A stretch of 34,254 nucleotides of DNA from Prevotella sp. UBA2850 (GTDB lineage Bacteria > Bacteroidota > Bacteroidia > Bacteroidales > Bacteroidaceae), in contig DEFO01000015.1 of the NCBI GenBank assembly GCA_002350805.1, positions 107,600-141,853 on the forward strand, written 5' to 3'. Under the pieces are notes generated by a model. The model had not been told where the DNA came from. It made no database searches and was given only the letters and a program-made list of their open reading frames with translations. The position numbers and the translations under genes were made by a program. Positions 23,868 to 32,304 of this stretch are shown here, in pieces. The first letter of the stretch is position 1, and every line of letters starts with the position of its first letter.

Positions 23868-25174
23868 TTCTTCACTAATTTAAGATGTGAGCGATATCCA
23901 TAAATACCAATGATAACAAAGCAGATGAGCGGCAGCACAAACGAGGCATTCACGGCAGGATGACCCATGACGGTCTGCTGGTCAATGATCAAGCCCTGCA
24001 AGGGCGGCATCAGCGCACCGCCGACAATAGCCATCACCAGGAACGCAGCACCAAGGGTGGTGTCGCGGCTGTCGACGCCCTCCAGGGCAATGCCATAGAT
24101 GGTTGGGAACATGAGCGACATAAAGAAGCTGATTCCCACCAGGCAATAGAGACCGCCCATGCCCACGATGGCGATGGCTCCTATCGTACAGAGAGCGGCT
24201 CCAACCGCAAACACAGAGAGCAACACCCGCGTGTTGATATACTTCATAAGGAAGGTGGAGATGAAACGGCTCATCAGGAACAACGACATCGCCACTATAT
24301 TATAAGTCTGAGCGGTGGCTTTGTTAATGCCCAGATAGTCGGCATACTGGATAATGAAAGTCCAGGTCATGATCTGTGCGGCCACGTAGAACATCTGCGA
24401 AACAACTCCCTCACGGTAAATCGTGTTGTGCCAAAGGTTGGAGAGCGTCTGCCCCACACTATGCCCCAGTCCGGCCTCTTTTTGTTCCTCGCCCTGTGTC
24501 TTCGGCATTTTGGTAAGGGCAATAATGATGAACACGCAAAGCACCACCAGGCCGATTGCCACATAGGGATCGCGGATGATGGCCAAGTCGTGCACACGGA
24601 TGTCGGCTTTCTCGGCCTCTGAGAGCATCGGGAAGATAATCTTGCCTGCCTCATCGCGCCGATCGCTGATGAGTTGCGGCAGGACGATGAGCGAAGCCAC
24701 ACTCATTCCGCACAATGAACCCATGGGATTGAAAGCCTGGGCGAGGTTCAGACGGCGTGTTGAGGTCGACTTGTCGCCTAGAGAGAGAATGAAGGGATTC
24801 GCCGTGGTCTCCAGGAAAGCCAGTCCGAAAGTGAGAATATAAAGCGACAGACAGAAGAACGTGAACTCCTGCCAGGCGGCAGCTGGGATGAAAAGGAAGG
24901 CACCAATGGCATAGAGTGCCAATCCCAGCAAGATACCTTTCTTATAGGAATATTTGCGAATGAACAACGCCGCCGGAATGGCCATCGTAGCATAACCGCC
25001 ATAGAAGGCAAACTGCACCATCGACGCCTTGGCAGCCGAGAGTTCCATCAACGTTTGGAAAGCCGCTACCATGGGGTTGGTGATGTCGTTGGCAAAACCC
25101 CAAAGCGCAAACAGCGAGGTAATCAATATGAACGTAAAAAGGTATTTTCGCTCAACAAGTGGTTTCTTTTCCAT
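23864..25174 (-). CDS. FHS-family sugar:H+ symporter (FucP-like)
   Basis: 436 residues from the ATG at 25174; a TTG lies just before it. A 12-helix major facilitator of the fucose/glucose/galactose type. LFALWGFANDITNP near 20-33 carries the acidic residue matching Asp46 of E. coli FucP, and FLETTANPF near 118-126 matches the Glu135 region. These are the proton- and sugar-binding acids, so the transporter should be active. It imports the operon's sugar across the inner membrane. It overlaps the mutarotase start. The 103-nt gap upstream, to the dehydrogenase gene, contains three 23-nt tandem repeats. Confidence 0.9.
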   Translation of the reverse strand: MEKKPLVERKYLFTFILITSLFALWGFANDITNPMVAAFQTLMELSAAKASMVQFAFYGGYATMAIPAALFIRKYSYKKGILLGLALYAIGAFLFIPAAAWQEFTFFCLSLYILTFGLAFLETTANPFILSLGDKSTSTRRLNLAQAFNPMGSLCGMSVASLIVLPQLISDRRDEAGKIIFPMLSEAEKADIRVHDLAIIRDPYVAIGLVVLCVFIIIALTKMPKTQGEEQKEAGLGHSVGQTLSNLWHNTIYREGVVSQMFYVAAQIMTWTFIIQYADYLGINKATAQTYNIVAMSLFLMSRFISTFLMKYINTRVLLSVFAVGAALCTIGAIAIVGMGGLYCLVGISFFMSLMFPTIYGIALEGVDSRDTTLGAAFLVMAIVGGALMPPLQGLIIDQQTVMGHPAVNASFVLPLICFVIIGIYGYRSHLKLVKK

Positions 25175-25188
25175 CAATTAGACTCGAA

Positions 25189-25257
25189 CTTTATGAATTA
25201 CTTGACTCAGACTTTATGAATTACTTGACCCTGGCTTCATGAATTACTTGACTCTGG
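25189..25257. repeat. three 23-nt tandem repeats in the sugar operon
   Basis: Units 25189-25211, 25212-25234 and 25235-25257 share the core ATGAATTACTTGAC and differ at one to four bases. A decayed half unit follows from 25258 and another trace precedes the array. The repeats are non-coding and fill most of the gap between the dehydrogenase and permease genes. Confidence 0.9.
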
Positions 25258-25280
25258 CTTCTAGTGACTGTCGCGATTTC

Positions 25281-26300
25281 TCACGACATCGTCACCAGAA
25301 TGCGGAACACCTTTCCGGGCTGTGCCGCCCATCTTTCCATAGCAGCAGGAGCCTGCTCGGGTGTCACCACCTCACTGATGAGTTTGTCGACAGGGCAAGT
25401 GTGCCGCTCAAGATAATGAATAACGGCCCTGAAATCAGAGGGTTGCGCATTGCGTGAGCCACGGATGTCGAGCTCTTTCTGCACAAAATATTTCGTTTGG
25501 AACGAGACCTCGGTCTTGGCATAACCAATACAGATGACCCGACCAGTGAAAGCCACTTCATCGACCGCCATCTGGTAGGTCTCAGCACTGCCCACAGCCT
25601 CGATGACGACATCCGGTCCGAAGCCTGCCGTCATCTCCAGCACACGGGCATGAACGTCATCATGATGGGTATTGACAACGTAGCTGGCGCCCATTTGCTT
25701 GGCCAACTGCAGCTTGTCGTCGTCGATATCGGCCGCTATCACCGTGGCACCACGCTGGGCAGAACGCACAATAGCTCCCATGCCCACCATACCACAACCG
25801 ATGACCAGCACCACATCGATATCGGTCACCTGCGCCCTCGACACCGCATGAAATCCGACACTCATAGGCTCTATGAGCGCGCACTCACGGGGCGTCAGCA
25901 AACCTGCGGGTATGACTTTCTCCCACGGTAGGCAAATCGTCTCTCTCATCGCACCATTGCGCTGAACGCCTAGCGTCTCATTATGCTGACAGGCATTCAC
26001 CCGTCCGTTGCGACACGATGCACACTTGCCGCAATTGGTATACGGATTGACCGTAACCACCATGCCTGGCTTCAGGCCTTCGGGCACACCAGGCCCTACC
26101 TTTTCGACGACGGCACCTACCTCATGGCCTGGGATGACCGGCATCTTGACCATGGGATTCTTGCCTAAATACGTACTCAGGTCCGACCCGCAGAACCCTA
26201 CATACTGCAAACGAATCTTCACTTCGCCTGCCTGGGGTTCCTCACTGTCGACCTCTACGACCTCCATCTGTCTGACGGCGGTAATCTTTACTGCTTTCAT
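25281..26300 (-). CDS. zinc-dependent dehydrogenase, probable L-galactonate 5-dehydrogenase
   Basis: 339 residues. A medium-chain zinc alcohol dehydrogenase: catalytic zinc ligands Cys37 (GFCGSD) and His59-Glu60 (GHE), structural zinc Cys90, Cys93, Cys96 and Cys104, and NAD-binding VIGCGMVGMGAI near 165-176 followed by ADIDDDK. It resembles E. coli YjjN/LgoD and RspB, which oxidise L-galactonate at C5 to D-tagaturonate. With the lactonase and aldo-keto reductase upstream, this makes a complete three-step path from L-galactose to D-tagaturonate. A role on L-fuconate-derived acids cannot be excluded. It lies 9 nt after the lactonase gene. Confidence 0.85.
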   Translation of the reverse strand: MKAVKITAVRQMEVVEVDSEEPQAGEVKIRLQYVGFCGSDLSTYLGKNPMVKMPVIPGHEVGAVVEKVGPGVPEGLKPGMVVTVNPYTNCGKCASCRNGRVNACQHNETLGVQRNGAMRETICLPWEKVIPAGLLTPRECALIEPMSVGFHAVSRAQVTDIDVVLVIGCGMVGMGAIVRSAQRGATVIAADIDDDKLQLAKQMGASYVVNTHHDDVHARVLEMTAGFGPDVVIEAVGSAETYQMAVDEVAFTGRVICIGYAKTEVSFQTKYFVQKELDIRGSRNAQPSDFRAVIHYLERHTCPVDKLISEVVTPEQAPAAMERWAAQPGKVFRILVTMS

Positions 26301-26309
26301 ATATTCTGT

Positions 26310-27254
26310 TTATTCTGACATATTTTTTATATAAGGCAACTCTGGCAATGCCTCAAAACCATAGAAACGACGGGCGTTCTCGCCTAGGAAAAGACTTTTC
26401 TCATCGTCAGTGAGCATCTCTGTCTTGACGATAAAGTCGTAAGACATCCGATAGGTGATGGCTGTCATCGTACGGGGATAGTCGCTGCCCCACATCACCT
26501 TATCGGCTCCGACAGTATCAATGGCCTCGCGCACCACCCTGACCGCACTGGGGAAAGGATAGAACTCGGCATTGTACAGCCATGTAATGCCGCCCGACTC
26601 GAGTACGACATGCTGGTTCCGCGCTAGCTTCAGCTGCTCTCTCCACCCTTCTGCCGTGGGCATTCCGAAGTGGCCAATGGCAATCTTCAGTTGTGGGCAT
26701 TCGCTGATGACTTCTTTCATCTCGCCCACCTGCAGGTCGCCGTCGGCCAATGTGACCGACAAGACCACATGCTGCTGCTCCATGAGGTGGAACATCTGCA
26801 TCATTTCGTCGCTGTTCAGCATCACCCGTTGCTCATCGGTCAGTAACCGGTGAGCAGGAATGGCGATGCCTTTAAATCCCTGACGTATCAGCGTCGCTGC
26901 CTGCCCGAAGAAACCGGGATGGAGATAATCGCACATACCACAGACGAAGAAACGGTCGGGATAGCGTCTGCTTACCTCCAGCAGATAGTCATTCTGAATG
27001 CCGTCGATCAGTTCCTGTACCACCACGGCAGCACCCACCTGGGCATAATTCATGTTAGAGAGAAACACTTCGACTGAGTTGACCCCGTCGATCATAAACG
27101 GAGGAAGCATCTGCCGCTCCTCACCCAGGAACATAGCACGTCCGTTGGGCAGCGGACTGATGCGCTGGCCGTTCCATGTAGTGTCTTGTCGGAGCCATAA
27201 ATGGCTATGAGCATCAATGATATTCATCGTCGGCGAGTTTATGAATTTTTCCAT
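26310..27254 (-). CDS. amidohydrolase, probable L-galactono/L-fucono-lactonase
   Basis: 314 residues of the amidohydrolase-2 (COG3618) fold. The metal-binding IIDAHSHLW is at 12-20 (His16, His18), GHFG at 194-197 (His195), and the catalytic Asp258 in MWGSDYPRTMT. Members of this branch open sugar 1,5-lactones. I kept the ATG at 27254, although it overlaps the upstream gene by 16 nt, because GGGGGTAAG stands right before it; the ATG at 27227 has no ribosome site. It is the second gene of the operon, between the lactone-forming reductase and the acid-oxidising dehydrogenase, exactly where a lactonase is needed. Confidence 0.85.
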   Translation of the reverse strand: MEKFINSPTMNIIDAHSHLWLRQDTTWNGQRISPLPNGRAMFLGEERQMLPPFMIDGVNSVEVFLSNMNYAQVGAAVVVQELIDGIQNDYLLEVSRRYPDRFFVCGMCDYLHPGFFGQAATLIRQGFKGIAIPAHRLLTDEQRVMLNSDEMMQMFHLMEQQHVVLSVTLADGDLQVGEMKEVISECPQLKIAIGHFGMPTAEGWREQLKLARNQHVVLESGGITWLYNAEFYPFPSAVRVVREAIDTVGADKVMWGSDYPRTMTAITYRMSYDFIVKTEMLTDDEKSLFLGENARRFYGFEALPELPYIKNMSE

Positions 27255-28174
27255 CTTACCCCCATCTGGTTGCCAATGATTTGCTGCACCTCTCTAACCA
27301 GCTGCTCGTCGACAGGCTCATTCACATAAGCGATGTTACGACGCACATTCTCGGGATTGGCACTGCTGAACAAAGTAGTGGCAATACGCGGATTCTGACT
27401 CGTGGAATACTGAATGGCCAGCTTGTCGATGGGATACTGGCGCTCCTCACAATAAGCGGCAGCACGGGCACATGCCGACTTCAACGAATCGGGAGCAGGA
27501 TGCCAGTCGGGAGTTCCGCGCTCAGAGAGAAGCCCCATTGAGAACGGCGAGGCATTGATCACACCGATGCCACGCTGTTCGAAGAAATCGAGATAGTCGA
27601 GCAACAGATGGTCGTTCAGACAGTAATGACAGAAATTGAGCACCACCTCGACGGTCTTCTCGTCGGAGTGATTGATCACCCACTTCAGGTTTTCTGGCTG
27701 TAAGTCGGTGATTCCCACATGGTCCACCACATGCTCGTCGCGAAGACGCGCCAAGGCAGGCAGCGTCTCATCGACCACCTGCTGAAGATCTGCGAACTCA
27801 ATATCATGCACAAGGATAAGGTCTATACGGTCGACATGCAGACGCTCCATGCTCTCGTAGACGCTCTGCGTCACACGCGATGCCGAATAGTCCCAGGTAT
27901 TGACACCATCCTGCCCATAGCGGCCTACCTTCGTCGACAACACATAACGGTCACGGCGCAACTGGCGGAGCGCTTTTCCCAACACCGTTTCTGCCTTATA
28001 ATGGCCGTAATAGGGAGACACATCAATGTAATTAATGCCGCCATCGAGAGCTGCAAACACGGCCTCAATGGCATCATCCTCATTGATATGACGGAACACG
28101 CCGCCCAACGAAGAGGCGCCAAAGCCCAGATTCGACACGCGCAAGCCTGTCTTTCCTAGTTCGTTGTATACCAT
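27239..28174 (-). CDS. aldo-keto reductase, probable L-galactose/L-fucose 1-dehydrogenase
   Basis: 311 residues. The aldo-keto reductase tetrad is visible: Asp51 and Tyr56 in DVSPYYGHY, Lys82 in STKVGRYG, His123 in VHDIEF. The sequence follows plant L-galactose dehydrogenase closely along its length (GFGASSLGGVF, SPYYG, TKVGRYG, CHYCLNDHLLLD, SPFSMGLLSERGTPDWHPA). It should therefore oxidise C1 of L-galactose or L-fucose to the lactone with NAD(P)+. It is the first gene of the operon, with a complete promoter (28198-28228). Confidence 0.88.
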   Translation of the reverse strand: MVYNELGKTGLRVSNLGFGASSLGGVFRHINEDDAIEAVFAALDGGINYIDVSPYYGHYKAETVLGKALRQLRRDRYVLSTKVGRYGQDGVNTWDYSASRVTQSVYESMERLHVDRIDLILVHDIEFADLQQVVDETLPALARLRDEHVVDHVGITDLQPENLKWVINHSDEKTVEVVLNFCHYCLNDHLLLDYLDFFEQRGIGVINASPFSMGLLSERGTPDWHPAPDSLKSACARAAAYCEERQYPIDKLAIQYSTSQNPRIATTLFSSANPENVRRNIAYVNEPVDEQLVREVQQIIGNQMGVRWKNS

Positions 28175-28184
28175 AGTGAATGTT

Positions 28185-28258
28185 TAGGTTTCCGGTGCAA
28201 AGATATAAAAAAATGCGTGTATATCAAAAATAGCACCTGTAAAAATGCCAGAAACCTA
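28185..28258. repeat. nested inverted repeats around the sugar-operon promoter
   Basis: Outer arms TAGGTTTC (28185-28192) and GAAACCTA (28251-28258); inner arms GGTGC (28194-28198) and GCACC (28233-28237). They enclose both promoter boxes. This could be operator-like or chance. Confidence 0.4.
28198..28228 (-). promoter_or_regulatory. promoter of the L-galactose/L-fucose operon
   Basis: The -7 box TATCTTTG (28205-28198) and -33 TTTG (28228-28225) are 19 nt apart on the minus strand, a full Bacteroidetes promoter. The predicted leader is about 20 nt. Confidence 0.75.
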
Positions 28259-28274
28259 TTAGGGCGGGGTTGAA

Positions 28275-28661
28275 TTATTTCATCAGCCACCGCCCTTGAT
28301 TCTCTACCATCGGTACCACGGTCTCCTCGATGGTACTGTCGCCAAAGCAAATCACCAGGAACACGTTCGCCGAATGGCGCGCCGTATCGGCCGTGCAATT
28401 CACGATACGCACCTCTTTCATCCCATGATGCTCCTGCTGCATTTGGTCGGCAAACATCTTCATATTGGCCACCAGTTGCTCGCGATAGCTGGCTGGAATG
28501 CTGTCGGTATTTGCCTTGCGAGCAATAAACTCATCATACTTGCCATCCAACAGCAGGTCGTAACACTCCTTGGCTGCCTGAGCAGCTATCTTCTCTGGAT
28601 GCTCACGCGAACAAGCGGACCACAATGCTGCCAGCAGCAGAACAATCAGTAACTTCCTCAT
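28275..28661 (-). CDS. small lipoprotein, NTF2/DUF4878-like
   Basis: 128 residues from the ATG at 28661, whose A is also the last base of the der stop (TGATG). A lipoprotein signal begins MRKLLIVLLLAALWSAC with Cys17. The mature part has a helical start (EKIAAQAAKECYDLLLDGKYDEFIARK) followed by strands ending VENQGRWLMK. This is the layout of the small NTF2-like DUF4878 lipoproteins common in Bacteroidales. The molecular role is unknown. Unlike the island lipoproteins it has an SREH, not acidic, start after Cys. It is third in the era-der unit, translationally coupled to der. Confidence 0.8.
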   Translation of the reverse strand: MRKLLIVLLLAALWSACSREHPEKIAAQAAKECYDLLLDGKYDEFIARKANTDSIPASYREQLVANMKMFADQMQQEHHGMKEVRIVNCTADTARHSANVFLVICFGDSTIEETVVPMVENQGRWLMK

Positions 28662-29974
28662 CACTTCTGGCGAATAAAGATATGGATAGGCGAGCCTGTC
28701 AGCTCCCAGTTCTCACGAATCTTGTTCTCCAGGAACCGCTTGTATGGCTCTTTCACATACTGCGGAAGGTTGGCATAGAACACAAATGAGGGTATCTGGG
28801 TATTGGGAAGCTGCGACACATACTTAATCTTGATATACTTACCCTTGGTTGAGGGGGGTGGATAGGCCTCTATCAGCGGGAGCATCACCTCATTGAGTTT
28901 CGATGTGCCGATGCGCACTTTACGGTTAAGATATACTTGCTTGGCAGTCTCCAGCACTTTAAAAATGCGCTGTTTGGTCATGGCCGAGGCAAAAATAATG
29001 GGGAAATCGGTAAACGGAGCCATACGGTTGCGGATGGCATTCTGGAATGTATCGATAACCTTCTGCGACTTTTCCTCCACCAAGTCCCATTTGTTCACCA
29101 CCACAACCAACGACTTGTTGTTTTTCTGAATCAACTGGAAGATGTTCATATCCTGCGCCTCAATGCCGCGTGTGGCATCAATCATCAGGATGCAAACATC
29201 GCTGTTCTCAATGGCACGGATGCTTCGCATCACACTATAGAACTCCAGGTCTTCGGTCACTTTGTTCTTGCGACGGATGCCGGCAGTGTCGACCAGATAG
29301 AAATCAAAACCGAACTTATCGTATCGCGTATAGATGCTGTCACGGGTTGTTCCGGCAATATCGGTCACTATATGGCGATCCTCACCGATAAAGGCATTGA
29401 CAAGGCTGCTCTTTCCAACATTCGGGCGGCCTACAACCGCAAAACGGGGGATGCCTTCCTCCAGTTCGTCGGCATTTCCTTCTGGCAACTTCGACAAGAC
29501 CATATCCAACAAATCGCCAGTACCGCTGCCTGTTGCCGAACTGATGCAGACGGGCTCACCTAGTCCTAATTTGTAGAACTCGTATGAATCGTAAATCTGC
29601 ACATTATTGTCTGCTTTGTTGGCCACCAGTATGACCGGCAGCTTCGAACGGCGCAAAATCGTGGCAACATCCTCGTCAAGGTCGGTCAGACCCGTTGTCA
29701 CGTCCACCAGGAACAACACCAGATCAGCCTCCTCGGTAGCAATCAACACCTGTTTGCGAATCTCCTCCTCGAAGATATCATCAGAGTTAACCACCCATCC
29801 TCCGGTATCAACTACCGAGAATTCCCTGCCATTCCATTCTGATTTTCCGTACTGGCGGTCGCGAGTTGTTCCCGCCTCGTCGCTGACAATGGCGCGACGG
29901 GTCTTCGTCAGTCTGTTGAAAAGTGTGGATTTACCAACATTTGGACGCCCCACAATAGCTACTAAATTTGACAT
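28661..29974 (-). CDS. der: ribosome biogenesis GTPase Der (EngA)
   Basis: 437 residues with the two tandem GTPase domains unique to Der. Domain 1 has GRPNVGKS at 9-16, DTGG at 56-59 and NKAD at 119-122. Domain 2 has GRPNVGKS at 182-189, DTAG at 229-232 and NKWD at 294-297. A C-terminal KH-like domain (about 350-437) follows. It acts in assembly of the large ribosomal subunit. It lies 54 nt after era, in the same direction, and its stop overlaps the start of the small lipoprotein gene. Confidence 0.98.
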   Translation of the reverse strand: MSNLVAIVGRPNVGKSTLFNRLTKTRRAIVSDEAGTTRDRQYGKSEWNGREFSVVDTGGWVVNSDDIFEEEIRKQVLIATEEADLVLFLVDVTTGLTDLDEDVATILRRSKLPVILVANKADNNVQIYDSYEFYKLGLGEPVCISSATGSGTGDLLDMVLSKLPEGNADELEEGIPRFAVVGRPNVGKSSLVNAFIGEDRHIVTDIAGTTRDSIYTRYDKFGFDFYLVDTAGIRRKNKVTEDLEFYSVMRSIRAIENSDVCILMIDATRGIEAQDMNIFQLIQKNNKSLVVVVNKWDLVEEKSQKVIDTFQNAIRNRMAPFTDFPIIFASAMTKQRIFKVLETAKQVYLNRKVRIGTSKLNEVMLPLIEAYPPPSTKGKYIKIKYVSQLPNTQIPSFVFYANLPQYVKEPYKRFLENKIRENWELTGSPIHIFIRQK

Positions 29975-30028
29975 AGTATAATGTTTTTAATTCCCCTCGC
30001 ATACAGTTGAGGGTAAGAGTAAAATGAA

Positions 30029-30973
30029 TTACTCAGGGTTATAACCGAAACTGTCGAGCTCGCGCTTCGAGCTGCGCCAGTCTTTATCTACTTTCACATA
30101 GGTTTCCAAGAAGATGCTCTTGTCGAAAAATTGCTCAAGTGCCTTGCGCGCCTCGGCCCCCACTTTCTTCAGAGCCACGCCCTGATGACCGATGATAATG
30201 CCTTTCTGGCTGTCGCGCTCTACATATATAATCGCCCGGATGTGGATGCTCTTGGCCGACTCCTTGAAACTCTCAACCTTAACCTCCACAGAATAGGGAA
30301 TCTCTTTGTCGTAGTAGAGAAGTATCTTCTCGCGGATAATCTCGCTGACAAAGAAACGGGCTGGCTTATCGGTAAGCTGGTCCTTGTCGAAATAGGCAGG
30401 GCTCTCAGGCAGCAGGTCCTTGATGCGCCTCAAGAGCATGTCAACGCCAAACTTGTTTTTCGCCGAAATCGGAAGAATCTCGGCATTGGGCAGCAGTTGA
30501 TGCCACTTGTCGACAATCTCTACCAACCTGGCCTGGCTGGTCAGCTTAGGCTGCCGACCCTTATTTGCTTTATCGGTCTTACTTGCCGTTTCGGTCGTCT
30601 CCAGCTCGTCGATCTTATTGATTAACAGCAAGACAGGTATCTGCATCTTCTGCACTTTCTCCAGGAAATCCATATTCTTCTCAGGATTCTCCACCACATC
30701 AGTCACATAGAGAAGGACGTCAGCATCTTGCAATGCCGACTCTGAGAAGGCAAGCATCGACTCCTGCAACTTATAGTTAGGTTTCAGCACGCCCGGAGTA
30801 TCAGAGAAAACAATCTGCATGTCATCGGTATTCACGATGCCCATGATGCGATGCCGAGTGGTCTGTGCCTTAAATGTAGCAATAGAGATGCGCTCACCGA
30901 CCAATTGATTCATCAGTGTGCTCTTGCCTACATTCGGATTTCCGACAATATTAACAAATCCTGCCTTGTGCAT
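30029..30973 (-). CDS. era: GTPase Era
   Basis: 314 residues. A GTPase that binds 16S rRNA during small-subunit maturation. G1 GNPNVGKS is at 11-18, G2 threonines near 38-39, G3 DTPG at 58-61, G4 NKID at 119-122 and G5 SAK near 170-172. The C-terminal KH domain carries GIIIGHQGVALKKVG. A lysine-rich insertion of about 20 residues (126-147) directly after G4 lengthens the protein compared with E. coli Era (301). It is first gene of era-der-lipoprotein. No clear -7 box is visible in the short gap after the fabH terminator. Confidence 0.97.
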   Translation of the reverse strand: MHKAGFVNIVGNPNVGKSTLMNQLVGERISIATFKAQTTRHRIMGIVNTDDMQIVFSDTPGVLKPNYKLQESMLAFSESALQDADVLLYVTDVVENPEKNMDFLEKVQKMQIPVLLLINKIDELETTETASKTDKANKGRQPKLTSQARLVEIVDKWHQLLPNAEILPISAKNKFGVDMLLRRIKDLLPESPAYFDKDQLTDKPARFFVSEIIREKILLYYDKEIPYSVEVKVESFKESAKSIHIRAIIYVERDSQKGIIIGHQGVALKKVGAEARKALEQFFDKSIFLETYVKVDKDWRSSKRELDSFGYNPE

Positions 30974-31010
30974 GTCTTGATTTTTATTTAAACATCAGTA
31001 AAAAACAAAA

Positions 31011-31074
31011 GGAATTAGTAATTATGATTACAATGATGTCGATTAAAAACCTAGTAATCACAATTACTAATTCC
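31011..31074 (-). terminator. intrinsic terminator of yceD-rpmF-fabH
   Basis: Arms 31011-31031 and 31054-31074 pair over 21 bp with one mismatch. On the minus strand TTTTGTTTTTT follows. It starts 18 nt after the fabH stop and separates it from era. Confidence 0.85.
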
Positions 31075-31091
31075 AAATAATTCTCTATTCA

Positions 31092-32096
31092 TTACTTGGC
31101 TCCGTCGTACGCCCACTTGATGTAAGAGGCGCCATGAACGAAACCAGCACCGAAAGCCGTGAGTATTAAGTTATCGCCTTTCTTCAACTTCAGCTCATTG
31201 TCCCAAAGAGCCAAAGGAATAGTGGCGGCACTGGTATTTCCGTAATGCTCAATATTGACCATTACCTTCTCCATCGGCAGTTCCAGGCGCTTGGCAATAG
31301 CCTCGATGATGCGCATGTTTGCCTGATGGGGAACAACCCACTGAATGTTATCTTTATTCAGACCGTTGCGCTCGGCTATCAACACACAGTCATCACTCAT
31401 GTTGGTAACTGCATAGCGGAACACTGTGCGGCCCTCTTGATAAAGATAATGCAAACGATGGTCTACCGTGAAATGAGATGGCGGGCAAACAGAGCCACCT
31501 GCTTTCATATGAAGGAAAGGCAGGCCCTTGCCATCGGTGCGAAGATAAGAATCCATCACACCAATATTCTGCTCGGTTGTTGCCTCTACAAGCACCGCTG
31601 CAGCGCCATCACCAAAAAGCGGACATGTGCTCCGGTCTTTGTAATCGACCATCGACGACATCTTGTCGGCACCAATCACAATGATTTTCTTATAGCGACC
31701 GCTCTGGATCATCGTTGAAGCCACGTCTAATGTGTAGAGGAAGCCGCAGCAGGCTGCCCAGAAATCGAAAGCGAAAGCATTCTTCAGTCCCAGCTTGCCC
31801 AAGACAATGGACGCAGTGGAAGGGAACTTGTAATCGGCCGATGAGGTAGTGACAATCAGTGCATCAATGGTATCGGGATCTACACCAGTCTTCTGAATCA
31901 GCTGTTTGGCAGCCTTGCGGGCCATATAGCTGGTACCAAGACCTTCTTCCGCCAGTATTCGGCGTTCCTTAATACCTACACGCGACATTATCCACTCATC
32001 ATTGGTGTCTACCATCCGCGACAATTCCTCGTTATTGAGGACATAATCGGGTACGTAACCACCAACACCGGTGATAATCGCGTTGATCTTCTCCAT
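31092..32096 (-). CDS. fabH: 3-oxoacyl-ACP synthase III (KAS III)
   Basis: 334 residues. It starts fatty-acid synthesis by condensing an acyl-CoA with malonyl-ACP. The catalytic triad is visible: Cys116 in WAACCGF (the usual AACxGF), His in VVPHQANMRI, Asn in EHYGNTSAA. The GVGGYVPDYVLNNEEL start and SRVGIKERR are also family marks. Its start overlaps the rpmF stop by one base (TAATG), so it is coupled to rpmF. The yceD-rpmF-fabH order is widespread in bacteria, usually with plsX between; here plsX is absent. Confidence 0.97.
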   Translation of the reverse strand: MEKINAIITGVGGYVPDYVLNNEELSRMVDTNDEWIMSRVGIKERRILAEEGLGTSYMARKAAKQLIQKTGVDPDTIDALIVTTSSADYKFPSTASIVLGKLGLKNAFAFDFWAACCGFLYTLDVASTMIQSGRYKKIIVIGADKMSSMVDYKDRSTCPLFGDGAAAVLVEATTEQNIGVMDSYLRTDGKGLPFLHMKAGGSVCPPSHFTVDHRLHYLYQEGRTVFRYAVTNMSDDCVLIAERNGLNKDNIQWVVPHQANMRIIEAIAKRLELPMEKVMVNIEHYGNTSAATIPLALWDNELKLKKGDNLILTAFGAGFVHGASYIKWAYDGAK

Positions 32097-32284
32097 TATT
32101 CAGCAACTTCGTCAATAACAATGGCAATTTTGCCACGATAGTAACCGCAAGTAGGACATACGGTGTGATACACGTGATAGGCTCCACAGTTGGGGCATAC
32201 TGCCAGTGTGGGAGCTACTGCCTTGTCATGAGTTCTGCGCTTCAGTGTACGAGTCTTTGACTGTCTTCTTTTAGGATGTGCCAT
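32096..32284 (-). CDS. rpmF: 50S ribosomal protein L32
   Basis: 62 residues. It starts MAHPKRRQSKTRTLKRRTHD, the canonical L32 N terminus. A zinc ribbon follows with Cys30, Cys33, Cys43 and Cys46 (CPNCG ... CPTCG), so this is the zinc-binding form. It lies 20 nt after yceD and overlaps the fabH start by one base. Confidence 0.98.
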   Translation of the reverse strand: MAHPKRRQSKTRTLKRRTHDKAVAPTLAVCPNCGAYHVYHTVCPTCGYYRGKIAIVIDEVAE

Positions 32285-32304
32285 AATTTTTAATTATTTA
32301 ATTC

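Noticed and set aside
25189..25257. CRISPR array
   Set aside because: The 23-nt units are directly adjacent with no spacers, and no cas genes are present.
29990..30014. CCCTC/GAGGG inverted repeat between era and der as terminator
   Set aside because: Only 5 bp with a 10-nt loop and no U-run; the gap is short and the genes are probably cotranscribed.
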